Shown: positions 25,792 to 36,135, counted from the first letter of the stretch. The stretch is 64,000 nucleotides of DNA from Chryseobacterium aquaeductus (GCF_905175375.1 NZ_CAJIMS010000001.1:2108001-2172000); one strand, 5' to 3'. The notes: generated by a model from the letters alone, not told the origin. Numbers and translations: made by a program.

Positions 25792-26415
25792 CTAGAAATA
25801 AGAGTTTGGTTTAACAACAATTATATTTTTATCAATTCCAAAATTAATTAACTTAGTCTTGGCGTCTTCATTGAAGCAAATATAACCTAAAATATACTTA
25901 TTAGGCAAATCAGACTCTAATAAGAGCTCAGCTTCTTTTCGTCTTTTTTTATCCAAATCATTTTCATCAATCCAATAATTTGAGTTAATAGCATTGTAAT
26001 CTAATATATTATCAATGTTTTTAACTTGATTTTTTGAATATTCTGTTGAAAATGAGTCTATAGCATGACCATCTGTGAAAATAAAATTGATTTCGGAATC
26101 AATAATTTCTGAAATTGAAGAAACACAATAAATAATATTTTCGGCATATGTTTGATTTACTCCATTAAAACCTTTTTGAATAACAAAAAGCATAGGAGTT
26201 CTAACTCCAAAATAAAACGGAATATATTCGCCTAATAGATTTCCATTGTTTAATTTCCTAATATTTCTTGTGTTTATAAGCGTGTTGTCTCCAATGGGTA
26301 CAAAATTCTTATTTGCATTAATAGAATTTCTATGAGTAATGCCATATTCTAATACATGAGGTATATTGTCAATATGAGTCATTCTATATATATACTTCTT
26401 TTTAAGATTAGTCAT
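25792..26415 (-). CDS. darT: DarT DNA ADP-ribosyltransferase toxin (DUF4433)
   Basis: A 207-residue single-domain enzyme that uses NAD+ to ADP-ribosylate bases in single-stranded DNA. The NAD-binding start IYRMTHIDNIPHVLEYGITHRN, the TPMLFVIQKG region and the ARTT-loop helix with RRKEAELLLESDLP (predicted catalytic Glu) match DarT. It is upstream of and coupled to darG, the standard order. The pair is visibly more AT-rich than its neighbours and lies between a repeat array and groEL, as expected for an acquired defence or toxin-antitoxin module. Confidence 0.92.
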   Translation of the reverse strand: MTNLKKKYIYRMTHIDNIPHVLEYGITHRNSINANKNFVPIGDNTLINTRNIRKLNNGNLLGEYIPFYFGVRTPMLFVIQKGFNGVNQTYAENIIYCVSSISEIIDSEINFIFTDGHAIDSFSTEYSKNQVKNIDNILDYNAINSNYWIDENDLDKKRRKEAELLLESDLPNKYILGYICFNEDAKTKLINFGIDKNIIVVKPNSYF

Positions 26416-26474
26416 AGAGTGATTAATAAATTTAGTACTAAAGTAAACAATTATTTTAAGTGGTTGTTAAAATA

Positions 26475-26502
26475 AAACCGCTCAGAAAAATCTGAACGGT
26501 TT
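26475..26502 (-). terminator. Terminator of groEL
   Basis: An interrupted stem AAACCG and TCAGA pairing with TCTGA and CGGTTT, with a four-A loop, is followed on the minus strand by TTTTATTTT. It lies 25 bases beyond the groEL stop. Confidence 0.8.
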
Positions 26503-26526
26503 ATATATTTAAAGCATCGGTAATGA

Positions 26527-28199
<1,673 letters not shown>

Positions 28200-28225
28200 T
28201 CGCTTGTTTGATTTTTAAATTTGAT

Positions 28226-28583
28226 TTAATTTCCGTTAAGCCTGTTCCAAAGGGTGACAAGCTTCTTTTTTAGTATTGTTAAGTCTTCTAAAAGATTTTG
28301 ATAATCAATCTCGTTAATGTAATTTAAATCTTTAGATAGAATTAATTGGTTTTCGGCTTCGATTAGATGATCCTAATGCAATATTGATAAAATTAGCAAA
28401 TTCTTTATCAGAATTTCTACCGCTTCCTTCTGAGATATTATATCCAATTGAAGCGAACGATCTTCTGATCTGAGAGGTCAATCCAAAAATTTCTTCCTTA
28501 GGAAAGCTTTTTGTTGAAGTATAAATTTTTAAAGTTAATTGATGACTCAGTCGCCAAACTTCAAATTTCTTAAAATCTCTCAT
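28226..28583 (-). pseudogene. Four-helix-bundle (S23/IVP-like) gene, frameshifted
   Basis: From ATG 28583 the frame reads MRDFKKFEVWRLSHQLTLKI, GLTSQIRRSFASIGYNISEGSGR and FANFINIALGSS, the signature of the small four-helix-bundle proteins related to 23S rRNA intervening-sequence proteins. One extra base near 28355-28370 (TCATCTAATCGAAGCC on the minus strand) shifts the frame and ends it early. The expected C-terminus (EAENQLILSKDLNYINEIDYQ, ending LWNRLNGN) continues in the next frame to a stop at 28226. The full-length product would be about 119 residues, as usual. The gene is enclosed by inverted repeats between groES and groEL. Confidence 0.85.
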
Positions 28584-28602
28584 AGTTGTTTGCTTAATCT
28601 CT

Positions 28603-28638
28603 ATTGCCAAAAGCTAAGAGCCAAAAGCCAGACGCTAA
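28603..28638. repeat. Right inverted repeat of the insert between groES and groEL
   Basis: Inverted partner of 28164-28199. It ends three bases before the groES stop, so the two arms together cover nearly the whole groES-groEL gap. Confidence 0.8.
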
Positions 28639-28641
28639 TTG

Positions 28642-28920
28642 TTATCCAATTACACCCAATAAATCTCCCTCTTTTACGATTAAGAAATCTTTTCCGTCTA
28701 ATTTTAATTCAGAACCTGAATATTTTCCATAAAGAACTTTATCTCCTACTTTTACAGTGGTAGGCTCGTCTACTTTACCAGGACCTACTGCTACTACTGT
28801 ACCTTCTTGTGGTTTTTCTTTCGCTGTGTCTGGGATGATAATACCTGAAGCTGTTTTAGTTTCTGCAGCGATGGGCTCTATAAGCACTCTGTCTGCTAAG
28901 GGTTTAAAGTTTACTGACAT
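28642..28920 (-). CDS. groES: Co-chaperonin GroES (10 kDa)
   Basis: A 92-residue lid protein for Gro[38 protein letters not shown] includes the mobile loop, and [14 protein letters not shown] and [13 protein letters not shown] complete the family pattern. It is the first gene of the groESL operon. The upstream region has two direct repeats TGAA(A)TTTTGGCAGA but no CIRCE element. Confidence 0.97.
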   Translation of the reverse strand: MSVNFKPLADRVLIEPIAAETKTASGIIIPDTAKEKPQEGTVVAVGPGKVDEPTTVKVGDKVLYGKYSGSELKLDGKDFLIVKEGDLLGVIG

Positions 28921-28986
28921 AATATTTTTATTTTTAAATTATTTCTGTCTCGTAAATCTCTAAATCTGTGCCAACGAACTGTAAAA

Positions 28987-29030
28987 TGAATTTTGGCAGA
29001 TTTTTTTTAAAGATGTGAAATTTTGGCAGA
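28987..29030 (-). promoter_or_regulatory. Paired direct repeats upstream of groES
   Basis: TGAATTTTGGCAGA (28987-29000) and TGAAATTTTGGCAGA (29016-29030) repeat with a 29-base offset, 67-110 bases before groES. On the coding strand they read TCTGCCAAAATT(T)CA. They may be heat-shock control sites; CIRCE (TTAGCACTC) is absent. Confidence 0.45.
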
Positions 29031-29131
29031 AAAAAAATTTTTATCTTGAAAATGAGAAAAAAATAATTAAAAGTGTTTTTTGCTTCGAATTAAATGATAT
29101 TTTTGTGTAATTATTTAGAAAAATTAATTAA

Positions 29132-29677
29132 ATGAGAAAAATTTTATTATTCGCTGCAATATGCTTGTGTGGCGCAAGTATTCATTCACAAACTGTAATT
29201 GAACCAGAATTTATTGGTGAATGCATGGTGTTAAAGCCTGACCAAAGTACAGAACTCTTAGAAAAACATCTTACCCAAACTCGTTCTTCCGGAGTGATTA
29301 TAACAGGTTTTGGAAGTTTGAAATCTAAACTGCAGATTGATGGATGTTGTTCAAACACTAAACTAAAATCGGGTAATGATATTCAATTTATCGTACGTGC
29401 TGTGGATAACAATACAGATCCTATGGCTATTATCAAGATTTTCGAATTCGATTCTAGTAAGAAATTCAGAAGAGCAGAGTTGGCCTCTGTCAATTCATTT
29501 GGCACCACAAAAACTAATAAGTTGCACTATCTTAATTTTACAGGAAAAAAATATGGCCAAAACTCATATCTTATCACTCTAAAAGATAAGCCAGTAGGTG
29601 AATTTGGGATAACAGTTACGAATCCCAATTCACTTGATGAAAAAAGTACTGTTATAACTACTTTCTCTATTTTGTAA
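29132..29677 (+). CDS. Secreted hypothetical protein
   Basis: A 181-residue protein with signal peptide (LCGASIHSQ). The mature part is beta-rich, with CMVLKPDQSTELLEKH, a Cys pair in IDGCCSNTKL and later FIVRAVDNNTDPMAIIKIFEFDSSKKFRRAELAS. I do not recognise the family. A -7 element TATTTTTG lies at 29098-29105 and a strong terminator follows, so it is a single-gene unit divergent from groES. Confidence 0.75.
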   Translation: MRKILLFAAICLCGASIHSQTVIEPEFIGECMVLKPDQSTELLEKHLTQTRSSGVIITGFGSLKSKLQIDGCCSNTKLKSGNDIQFIVRAVDNNTDPMAIIKIFEFDSSKKFRRAELASVNSFGTTKTNKLHYLNFTGKKYGQNSYLITLKDKPVGEFGITVTNPNSLDEKSTVITTFSIL

Positions 29678-29682
29678 TAAAT

Positions 29683-29716
29683 AAAAGCCGTTTCAAATCA
29701 AATTGAAACGGCTTTT
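29683..29716. terminator. Bidirectional terminator
   Basis: A perfect 14-bp stem AAAAGCCGTTTCAA / TTGAAACGGCTTTT with a six-base loop separates two convergent genes. Confidence 0.9.
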
Positions 29717-29744
29717 TATGTTTTTATCAGGTTACATCTTTACA

Positions 29745-32123
29745 TTAATTTTTCTTTCCACCTGCCTGCATCGGGTTTACTCTTCCATTTGCACCACCTC
29801 TCACGGCTCCGTCTTGTTTTTGTTTAAATACCTGGAATTTGGAAGTTTCAGAAGGGGTTTGGTCATTACTCCAGAAATTATTTGAAGTATCAATGTCTGC
29901 CGTTTCTCTCATAGGATCAAGCTGAATTGATTTTATTTTTTTGTCAAAATAGAACGTTTTAGAAACTTCCTTTTCATTTTGTCTCCAGATTTGAGCAGAC
30001 GATTTGTCTTTTAATTTTGAACCGTCTTCAAAGGTAAATTCAAGAATGATCGGCATTACCAAACCGCCTTTGTTTGCGAAATCTATCTGGTAAGCATTTA
30101 TGTTTTTAAATTTTTCCTGTTCTTTTTTATCTAAAGCTACGCTTCCTTCATTTTTGACACTGTATTCTTTGTTGGCGTCTACTTTTTCTTCACCACGATC
30201 GTAACGGTAATAGAAATCTTGTAAATCTTTATCTTTTTCTACCTCAAAAGTGATGGTTTTGTCTTCTCTGTTTCTGATTTTCGAAATATCTTCAAATTCG
30301 TTCTGCAAAGGTTTTTCAACTTTATATTTGGTTTCATCAACTACTTTTACGGTCGTTAAATCAGGACTTGCTATCGTTACTTTATCGATCGCAATATCTA
30401 CAGGATCTGTACCGTAAAACCAACCTCTCCAGAACCAATCTAAATCTTCACCACTTGCATCTTCCATTGTTCTGAAAAAATCTGCAGGTTCGGGATGTTT
30501 AAATGCCCATCTTTTTGAATAAGTTTTAAAAGCTTTGTCAAACAATTCTCTTCCCATGATGGTTTCACGAAGAATATTCAAGCCTGTTGCAGGTTTTGCG
30601 TAAGCATTCGGGCCAAACTGAATGATGTTTTCAGAGTTGCTCATGATCGGTTCCAGTTGATCTTTCGGAAGTTTCATGTAATCAGTAATCGTCCACGCCG
30701 GACCACGTTTTGATGGGAATTTATTGTCCCATTTTTCTTCAGTAAGATATTCTGTAAATGTATTTAAACCTTCATCCATCCAGCTCCATTGTCTTTCGTC
30801 TGAATTGATGATCATCGGGAAAAAGTTGTGCCCGACTTCATGAATAATAACCCCGATCATTCCGTTTTTTGTACCTTCAGAATAAGTTCCGTCTTTTTCC
30901 GTTCTTCCGAAGTTGAAACAGATCATCGGATATTCCATCCCGTTGGAAGCTTCCACAGATTGCGCCACTGGATAAGGATATGGAATTGTAAATTCTGAAT
31001 ACGTTTTAATCGTATGTGCAACAGCTTTTGTAGAGAATTTTCTGTATAAACCATAAGCTTCTTTCGGATAGAAACTCATCGCCATTACTTTATTGTTGTT
31101 TTCCGGAATGGTAACACCCATTGCGTCCCAGACAAATTTTCTTGAAGCCGTCCATGCAAAATCTCTCACATCTTTCGCTTCAAAAATCCAGGTTTTTCTT
31201 TGCTTTGAGTGACTTTTCTCTGCTTTTTTAGCTTCTTCCAGAGTCACAATTTCTACCGGCTCATTCGAAGTCTGAGATTTTTTATATCTTGATAATTGAT
31301 CAGAAGTTAAAACCTGATCGTAATTTTGGCACTCGCCGGTTCCGCCAATCATATGATCTGCCGGAACGTTCATAGAGACTTTATAATTTCCAAAAACCAA
31401 AGCAAATTCGCCTCTTCCTGTAAACTGATGATTTTGCCATCCTTGGAAATCACTGTAAACACACATTCTTGGGAACCATTGTGTGATGGTATACAAATCA
31501 TTTCCGTCTTCAGCGAAGTTTTCGTAACCGCCACGGCCTCCCATTTTCATGCGGTTTGGGATATTGTAATTCCAATCTATTTTAAAGATAAATTTTTCTC
31601 CTTTCTTTAAAACTTTAGGCAGATCAATACGCATCATCGTTTTGTTGACGGTATATTTCAAAGGATTTCCCGAAGCGTCTGTTACTTTCTCCAGATTTAC
31701 TCCGTACCCATTGTCTTTTACAGGTAATTCAGTAACTCTCAATTGTTGATCTGTTGAAGATTTTGGGAGAGTAGAAGAAAATTGATAATCTGCTTTTTTT
31801 ACCGTTGATTGCTGGTTTTCATCCAATTGTAACCAGATGTAATCAAGATCATCAGGAGAATTATTATGATAAGTAATTGTTTCGGAACCTTTCAGATTTC
31901 TTTTATGCTCATCCAGATACGCCGAGATGTCGTAGTCGGCTCTGTTTTGCCAATATGCCTGTCCGGGTGCTCCAGATGCAGCTCTGTAGACATTTGGAGT
32001 GGGAAGAATTGTTCCCAGTTGTTCAAATCTGTTGCCGTGGTTGCTTCCCGGATTGTTTTGAATGTTTTGTGCCGAAACACCTAAATATAGAAATACCGCA
32101 AGTGCCGTTACTTTAAGTTGCAT
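29745..32123 (-). CDS. M1 family metallopeptidase
   Basis: A 792-residue exported protein with signal peptide (VFLYLGVSAQ) and the gluzincin site HEVGH at 428-432 with the third zinc ligand Glu451 (MDEGLNTF). An N-terminal beta domain (DYDISAYLDEHKRNLKGSETI) precedes it, as in M1 aminopeptidases, but the GAMEN exopeptidase motif is replaced by SNGMEYP (394-399), a common variant in Bacteroidota. It ends in a basic Gly/Asn-rich tail. The protein probably degrades peptides in the periplasm. It is upstream neighbour to the HupE/UreJ gene on the same strand. Confidence 0.92.
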   Translation of the reverse strand: MQLKVTALAVFLYLGVSAQNIQNNPGSNHGNRFEQLGTILPTPNVYRAASGAPGQAYWQNRADYDISAYLDEHKRNLKGSETITYHNNSPDDLDYIWLQLDENQQSTVKKADYQFSSTLPKSSTDQQLRVTELPVKDNGYGVNLEKVTDASGNPLKYTVNKTMMRIDLPKVLKKGEKFIFKIDWNYNIPNRMKMGGRGGYENFAEDGNDLYTITQWFPRMCVYSDFQGWQNHQFTGRGEFALVFGNYKVSMNVPADHMIGGTGECQNYDQVLTSDQLSRYKKSQTSNEPVEIVTLEEAKKAEKSHSKQRKTWIFEAKDVRDFAWTASRKFVWDAMGVTIPENNNKVMAMSFYPKEAYGLYRKFSTKAVAHTIKTYSEFTIPYPYPVAQSVEASNGMEYPMICFNFGRTEKDGTYSEGTKNGMIGVIIHEVGHNFFPMIINSDERQWSWMDEGLNTFTEYLTEEKWDNKFPSKRGPAWTITDYMKLPKDQLEPIMSNSENIIQFGPNAYAKPATGLNILRETIMGRELFDKAFKTYSKRWAFKHPEPADFFRTMEDASGEDLDWFWRGWFYGTDPVDIAIDKVTIASPDLTTVKVVDETKYKVEKPLQNEFEDISKIRNREDKTITFEVEKDKDLQDFYYRYDRGEEKVDANKEYSVKNEGSVALDKKEQEKFKNINAYQIDFANKGGLVMPIILEFTFEDGSKLKDKSSAQIWRQNEKEVSKTFYFDKKIKSIQLDPMRETADIDTSNNFWSNDQTPSETSKFQVFKQKQDGAVRGGANGRVNPMQAGGKKN

Positions 32124-32189
32124 GTGAGAATAATTTAAGAATTTTCAAATATAATAATAAGTAGTTGAAAATTTCGAAATGTTTCACAC

Positions 32190-32768
32190 TTATAACGGAA
32201 TTCTTTCTAAAGTCATTTTTAATGCCAACGCAAAAACTCCGGATGAGACAAATAAAATCCAGTCTTTTTTATTGATTTTGAAAAGATTTAATAGTATAAA
32301 TAGCAAAATTAAAATTGCTAAAACGATCACTATTTGCCCAAGTTCTAAGCCGATATTAAAACCCAAAAGCGGAACTGCAATGCTTTGGCTTTTCGCAATC
32401 ATCACTCTTGCGGTATTGGCAAATCCTAATCCGTGGATCAATCCGAAGAAAAGCGCTAAATAATAATTGGTTTTGTTTTGAGACTGCTTTTTATTTTTCA
32501 TTATGATATTTCCGGCAGCCGTCAAAACAATGGTCAACGGGATCAAAAATTCAATCCAATCTGATGGAAGTCTCACCACATCAAGAATACTTAGAGCTAA
32601 AGTTATTGAATGTCCGATGGTAAATGCAGTCACCAAAATCAGGATTTTTTTCCAGTCTTTGGAAGTGTAGACGGCGATTAAAGCTAAAACAAAAAGCTGA
32701 TGATCAAGCGCATCCAATGAAATAATATGTTCCCAGCCAAGTTTTAAGTAAAATAAAAAGTCCTGCAT
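32190..32768 (-). CDS. HupE/UreJ family membrane protein
   Basis: A 192-residue protein with about six membrane segments. GWEHIISLDALDHQLFVLAL, FTIGHSITLALSIL and FGLIHGLGFAN are the conserved His-containing helices of the HupE/UreJ_2 family, linked to nickel or other metal transport. No hydrogenase or urease genes lie nearby. In flavobacteria this gene is often next to DUF6702 and an M1 peptidase; here the toxin-antitoxin pair intervenes on one side. The role in this context is unknown. Confidence 0.9.
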   Translation of the reverse strand: MQDFLFYLKLGWEHIISLDALDHQLFVLALIAVYTSKDWKKILILVTAFTIGHSITLALSILDVVRLPSDWIEFLIPLTIVLTAAGNIIMKNKKQSQNKTNYYLALFFGLIHGLGFANTARVMIAKSQSIAVPLLGFNIGLELGQIVIVLAILILLFILLNLFKINKKDWILFVSSGVFALALKMTLERIPL

Positions 32769-32811
32769 TTTTCGATAATTATTTTGAAATGCGATGATAC
32801 AAAATTTATTT

Positions 32812-32819
32812 TAACTTTG
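32812..32819 (+). promoter_or_regulatory. -7 element (TAACTTTG) of the toxin-antitoxin operon
   Basis: An exact TAnnTTTG match that ends 15 bases before the antitoxin ATG at 32835. A TTG at 32784-32786 is 25 bases upstream, slightly far for a -33 element. Confidence 0.55.
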
Positions 32820-32834
32820 TATAAAATTGAAGTG

Positions 32835-33077
32835 ATGAACCTTACAATAGAAATTGAAGATCAAGAAGATTATATTTTTGTTAAAGAACTTTTGGAGAGA
32901 TTAAAAGGTGTGAAAGTTATTGAAAATAAGTACGAAACTATTGAAGGTTTACCAGTAAAAGTTTTTGAAGAAATTGAGAAATACGGTGAATCCGTGAAAA
33001 ATGAGGATTTAATTTCAAAAAAAGACTTCTTTAAATTTATTGATGAGGAAATATGCAGGTTGAATTCTCAAAAATAG
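32835..33077 (+). CDS. Putative antitoxin of a type II toxin-antitoxin pair
   Basis: An 80-residue acidic protein starting MNLTIEIEDQEDYIFVKELLERLKG. Similar short acidic proteins with a beta strand and helix, and a C-terminal tail ending FKFIDEEICRLNSQK, precede RelE/ParE toxins in Bacteroidota. No DNA-binding domain is obvious, and the assignment depends on the 25-base overlap with the toxin gene. A longer frame from 32784 lies partly before the -7 element, so ATG 32835 is chosen. Confidence 0.78.
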   Translation: MNLTIEIEDQEDYIFVKELLERLKGVKVIENKYETIEGLPVKVFEEIEKYGESVKNEDLISKKDFFKFIDEEICRLNSQK

Positions 33078-33352
33078 CCAGACAAACTTTACATGAAAAC
33101 ATTGAATTTCTCAATAAGATTTGGACAAATCGTGAAATTGTCATTTTTCTTGAAGATGTAAAAGCGGTAGCAAACAATCTAGAAGATGGAAAGTATGAGC
33201 AGTTTCAAAAATCAGTAAGGAATACGAGAAGCGTATTAATCGGGAAAAAACATGTAAGAATGTTTTTCAGAAAAGAAGAAACTAAAATTATTATTTTGCT
33301 ATTTTTCGATATGCGACAAAATTCACAAAAAATTTTCGATTTATTAAAATGA
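33053..33352 (+). CDS. RelE/ParE family toxin
   Basis: A 99-residue basic protein: QVEFSKIARQTLHENIEFLNKIW, then VRNTRSVLIGKKHVRMFFRKEETKIIILLFFDMRQNSQKI, matching the RelE/ParE fold with its C-terminal beta sheet (IIILLFFDMRQN). ParE-type toxins inhibit gyrase and RelE-type toxins cleave mRNA; which applies here cannot be decided by eye. The start overlaps the antitoxin, and its stop overlaps the DUF6702 start as ATGA, so this pair is wired into the neighbouring gene. Confidence 0.85.
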   Translation: MQVEFSKIARQTLHENIEFLNKIWTNREIVIFLEDVKAVANNLEDGKYEQFQKSVRNTRSVLIGKKHVRMFFRKEETKIIILLFFDMRQNSQKIFDLLK

Positions 33353-33849
33353 AAAAAGCACTTTTGTTTTTCACTATTATATTTTTCCTTTTTTCTTTCA
33401 CCAAAGAAAAACATCCTTATCATGTTGGTTCGGTAGATATCAATTACAATTCAAAATCAAAAACTTTTGAGGTTACGGGAAGATTTTTCTTGGATGATTT
33501 AGAAAATGGTTTGTCAAAAAAATATGGTAAATCTTTTCATTTTAATGATTCAAAATATAAAACTCAACTTAATGAAACTCTGAAAAACTACAGTTCAGAA
33601 TATTTTAAGTTGAAAACAGATAATCAGTTTCTAAAAATCAATTACGTCGGTTACGAAGAAGACAGCGAATCAGTAAACGTTTATCTGGAATCTGAAAAAG
33701 TGGAAAATCCAAAAAAAGTGGAAGCTGCAGTGAGTTTTTTGTATAATTTATTTGATGATCAGATTAATCTCGTGCATATCATCGTCAACGGAAATCGTAA
33801 AAGTGAAAAGCTGACTTATCCGAATCGATATTTATTTCAGCAGTTTTAA
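33349..33849 (+). CDS. DUF6702 family exported protein
   Basis: A 166-residue protein with an N-terminal signal (FTIIFFLFSFTKEKHPYHVG). HPYHVGSVDINYNSKSKTFEV, FLDDLENGL and the distal VNVYLESEKVENPK strands match DUF6702, a Bacteroidota family that usually lies by HupE/UreJ and M1 peptidase genes. Function is unknown. The start codon overlaps the toxin stop, so it appears translated from the toxin-antitoxin transcript. Confidence 0.85.
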   Translation: MKKALLFFTIIFFLFSFTKEKHPYHVGSVDINYNSKSKTFEVTGRFFLDDLENGLSKKYGKSFHFNDSKYKTQLNETLKNYSSEYFKLKTDNQFLKINYVGYEEDSESVNVYLESEKVENPKKVEAAVSFLYNLFDDQINLVHIIVNGNRKSEKLTYPNRYLFQQF

Positions 33850-33852
33850 AAT

Positions 33853-34446
33853 TTATTTTTGAAGTTGTAACTGAGCGTTTTTTGCTTTTACATGAGCCAA
33901 AAGATCCGGAAAAAAATTATCATAGCACTTCTGCAAAATATCTTTATTGTCTAAAAAAGCTTGAAAGACAGGAATATCTTTGTCTAAATATTTTGCCTTA
34001 TTCAAAACATTTCTCATACTGAATTTTATATTTTGATCATGGCGGTAGTTGTAAAGCCAATTATCCTGCTCCATTTTTGTGAGCATATATTTGAAATTTT
34101 CTGACAAAAATCTTTCATTCTTATGGAGAACTTTATAGACTCTCAAGGAATGATCTTTCCAACCTTTTAAGGAATTTAAACTTAAATCTGTCGCCAGAAA
34201 ATAATCCATCGAAACATCTACAAAAGCACCTGAATACAATCTTACAAGCGGACTAAAAACTTTTTTAGCTTCATGTAAAGCCGGATGAGAATCTGTATAT
34301 GTATCGATCTCCCGATGCAAAGTAATGCCATCCTGAATGTCTTTCGGGAAAGAATAGCGGTCTTTGTTTCTTATAAAATCTTCAAGAAATTGCCCGACAA
34401 TTTGTCCGTCATTGAAAGTGAGAAAAGAATGGGCGAGAAAATTCAT
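33853..34446 (-). CDS. acpH: Acyl carrier protein phosphodiesterase
   Basis: A 197-residue protein beginning MNFLAHSFLTFNDGQIVGQFLEDF, with GITLHREIDTYTDSHP and FVDVSMDYFLATD. These His/Asp motifs are the metal site of AcpH, an HD-like enzyme that removes the 4'-phosphopantetheine arm from holo-acyl carrier protein. Size and layout match the family. It converges with the DUF6702 gene with a three-base gap and is not in an operon with fatty-acid genes. Confidence 0.9.
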   Translation of the reverse strand: MNFLAHSFLTFNDGQIVGQFLEDFIRNKDRYSFPKDIQDGITLHREIDTYTDSHPALHEAKKVFSPLVRLYSGAFVDVSMDYFLATDLSLNSLKGWKDHSLRVYKVLHKNERFLSENFKYMLTKMEQDNWLYNYRHDQNIKFSMRNVLNKAKYLDKDIPVFQAFLDNKDILQKCYDNFFPDLLAHVKAKNAQLQLQK

Positions 34447-34474
34447 ACTGCAATTTACTGCTATAAAATTAAAA

Positions 34475-34504
34475 AATCCTTCTAAAATAATTTAAAGAAG
34501 GATT
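34475..34504 (-). terminator. Terminator of the secreted protease gene
   Basis: A 9-bp stem AATCCTTCT / AGAAGGATT with a 12-base loop; on the minus strand it is followed by TTTTTTAATTTT. Confidence 0.82.
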
Positions 34505-34523
34505 AAGAATATATGATTAAACT

Positions 34524-36062
34524 TTATTTTTTTATAAATTTTTTGCTTCCTACTAAAGAATTTTTATCATTGTAAAAGCTTAGGAAATATTCTCCTGAAG
34601 ATAAACCGCTGAGTGTAATACTTTTTTTATCAGTCGTCAAAACAATTTGTCCCAATGCATTGATGATTTTAAACGTATATTTTTCATCATTTTTTATCCA
34701 GATATTGATTTCCTCTTTTGCCGGATTTGGAAAAATTGTAAAATCTTTCACATCTGCTGAGAAAATTTCTATTGTTGACAAATTTGCTGTAGGCATAAAT
34801 TGTGATACAACGCACGCAAAACGAGCAAAGCCAAAAGCTTCGTTTGACGGATTCGGATTTCCTATCGCTACACCTGTAGTTTCAAAATTGTAATTTACAG
34901 CAGGGTTTGCCCATCTGTTGATTCTTGAGCAATTTATTCCGCTTCCTGCACATTCATCGTTGTATGCCATGATGGTTCTCCAACGTTGAGAATTTGTGCT
35001 GGAAGTTCCCAATGATACCGCTGTCTGGTTGCTGTAACCATGATGATGTTCACAAGGAGTAGTAGATTGACTTACAAACCAATCATGATTCAAACCCATA
35101 TTATGTCCCATCTCATGTGCGAGAGTATAATTAGAAACTACACAGCTGTAAATGGAAACCGTAAATGCTGAGTTGGCGGAATAGTTCGTAGGGTCTGAAT
35201 TTAAATATCCTAAACCGCAAACATCTCCAGGGCTAGACGTAATGAGTGCGCATAAATCTGCGCCATAAGTTGTTCGCAACGTATGAACATCATCCATCAC
35301 ACCATCAGTACTGTTTCTGAAACTTGCGAGATCTGTATAGCTGCTTCCTGATTCTGTGTAGATAATTTCTCCGGTGTAAACTAGGTTTATTGATACATTT
35401 GTTACACCCGAATTGATGAGTGCTGTATTGAAATTGGTAATCGCAGTTGCCACAAAAGAATCACTTTGTGCAACACCTCCCCAAGCTATTCTTGCATCAG
35501 TTGTGTAAACCACAAGCACATCAATTATTGTTGTGGGGCAAACCGGAGTCGTAGATAAACAAATGTTGGCATTTACTTTTTGATTGATCGCAGCTTCATC
35601 TAAAATAAAATCGTTTTTAGAATCTTGATTGATAAGTTTTGATTCGCTCACGATTGAAACTGCGAAAATATTGCTGGCAGTTTGGTGAAAAATAATTTTT
35701 TCTCCAGATTCTGAAGCGTACATCCCGGTAATGATATTTCCGGATTTTGACAAAACCAAGTCAGATTTTGGTTCGTTTTCTACGGTATATACAGAAGATT
35801 CGGTATTGTTGCTGTAGGAAAAAGATCTAGAATACTGAGCTTTTATCACCTTATTATTAGGCAGCGGAATTTCCAAGCCAGACTTCAGATCAAAAGTAGA
35901 TTGTGTATAATATTTTGTAGTAATATAATTGGAAGCAAGATTGCTGCTAAGTTTCTGTGTTGTATTTAAACTGTTTTCACTGACGGGATTTTGGAAAATC
36001 TTATTTTGAGCAGACAAAAATGTTGCAAAAAATAGGAGAAGACTAGTTAATTGGATTTTCAT
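34524..36062 (-). CDS. Secreted zinc metalloprotease (reprolysin-like) with T9SS sorting domain
   Basis: A 512-residue protein with signal peptide (FFATFLSAQ), a propeptide of about 170 residues, and a metzincin catalytic domain with HEMGHNMGLNHDW (third His five residues on), following IDVLVVYTTDARIAWGG. The C-terminal FTIFPNPAKEEINIW to SGEYFLSFYNDKNSL domain predicts type IX secretion. The enzyme probably degrades extracellular proteins. It has its own terminator and is not clustered with other proteases. Confidence 0.92.
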   Translation of the reverse strand: MKIQLTSLLLFFATFLSAQNKIFQNPVSENSLNTTQKLSSNLASNYITTKYYTQSTFDLKSGLEIPLPNNKVIKAQYSRSFSYSNNTESSVYTVENEPKSDLVLSKSGNIITGMYASESGEKIIFHQTASNIFAVSIVSESKLINQDSKNDFILDEAAINQKVNANICLSTTPVCPTTIIDVLVVYTTDARIAWGGVAQSDSFVATAITNFNTALINSGVTNVSINLVYTGEIIYTESGSSYTDLASFRNSTDGVMDDVHTLRTTYGADLCALITSSPGDVCGLGYLNSDPTNYSANSAFTVSIYSCVVSNYTLAHEMGHNMGLNHDWFVSQSTTPCEHHHGYSNQTAVSLGTSSTNSQRWRTIMAYNDECAGSGINCSRINRWANPAVNYNFETTGVAIGNPNPSNEAFGFARFACVVSQFMPTANLSTIEIFSADVKDFTIFPNPAKEEINIWIKNDEKYTFKIINALGQIVLTTDKKSITLSGLSSGEYFLSFYNDKNSLVGSKKFIKK

Positions 36063-36135
36063 AATGAGTTGTTTTAAAGTTTTTAAAACACAAATATAAA
36101 TAAATAACTATTATCATTTTAAGATTTTTGTAAGA

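Noticed and set aside
28921..29131. CIRCE/HrcA operator before groES
   Set aside because: No TTAGCACTC-N9-GAGTGCTAA-type repeat is present; only the TGCCAAAATT direct repeats are.
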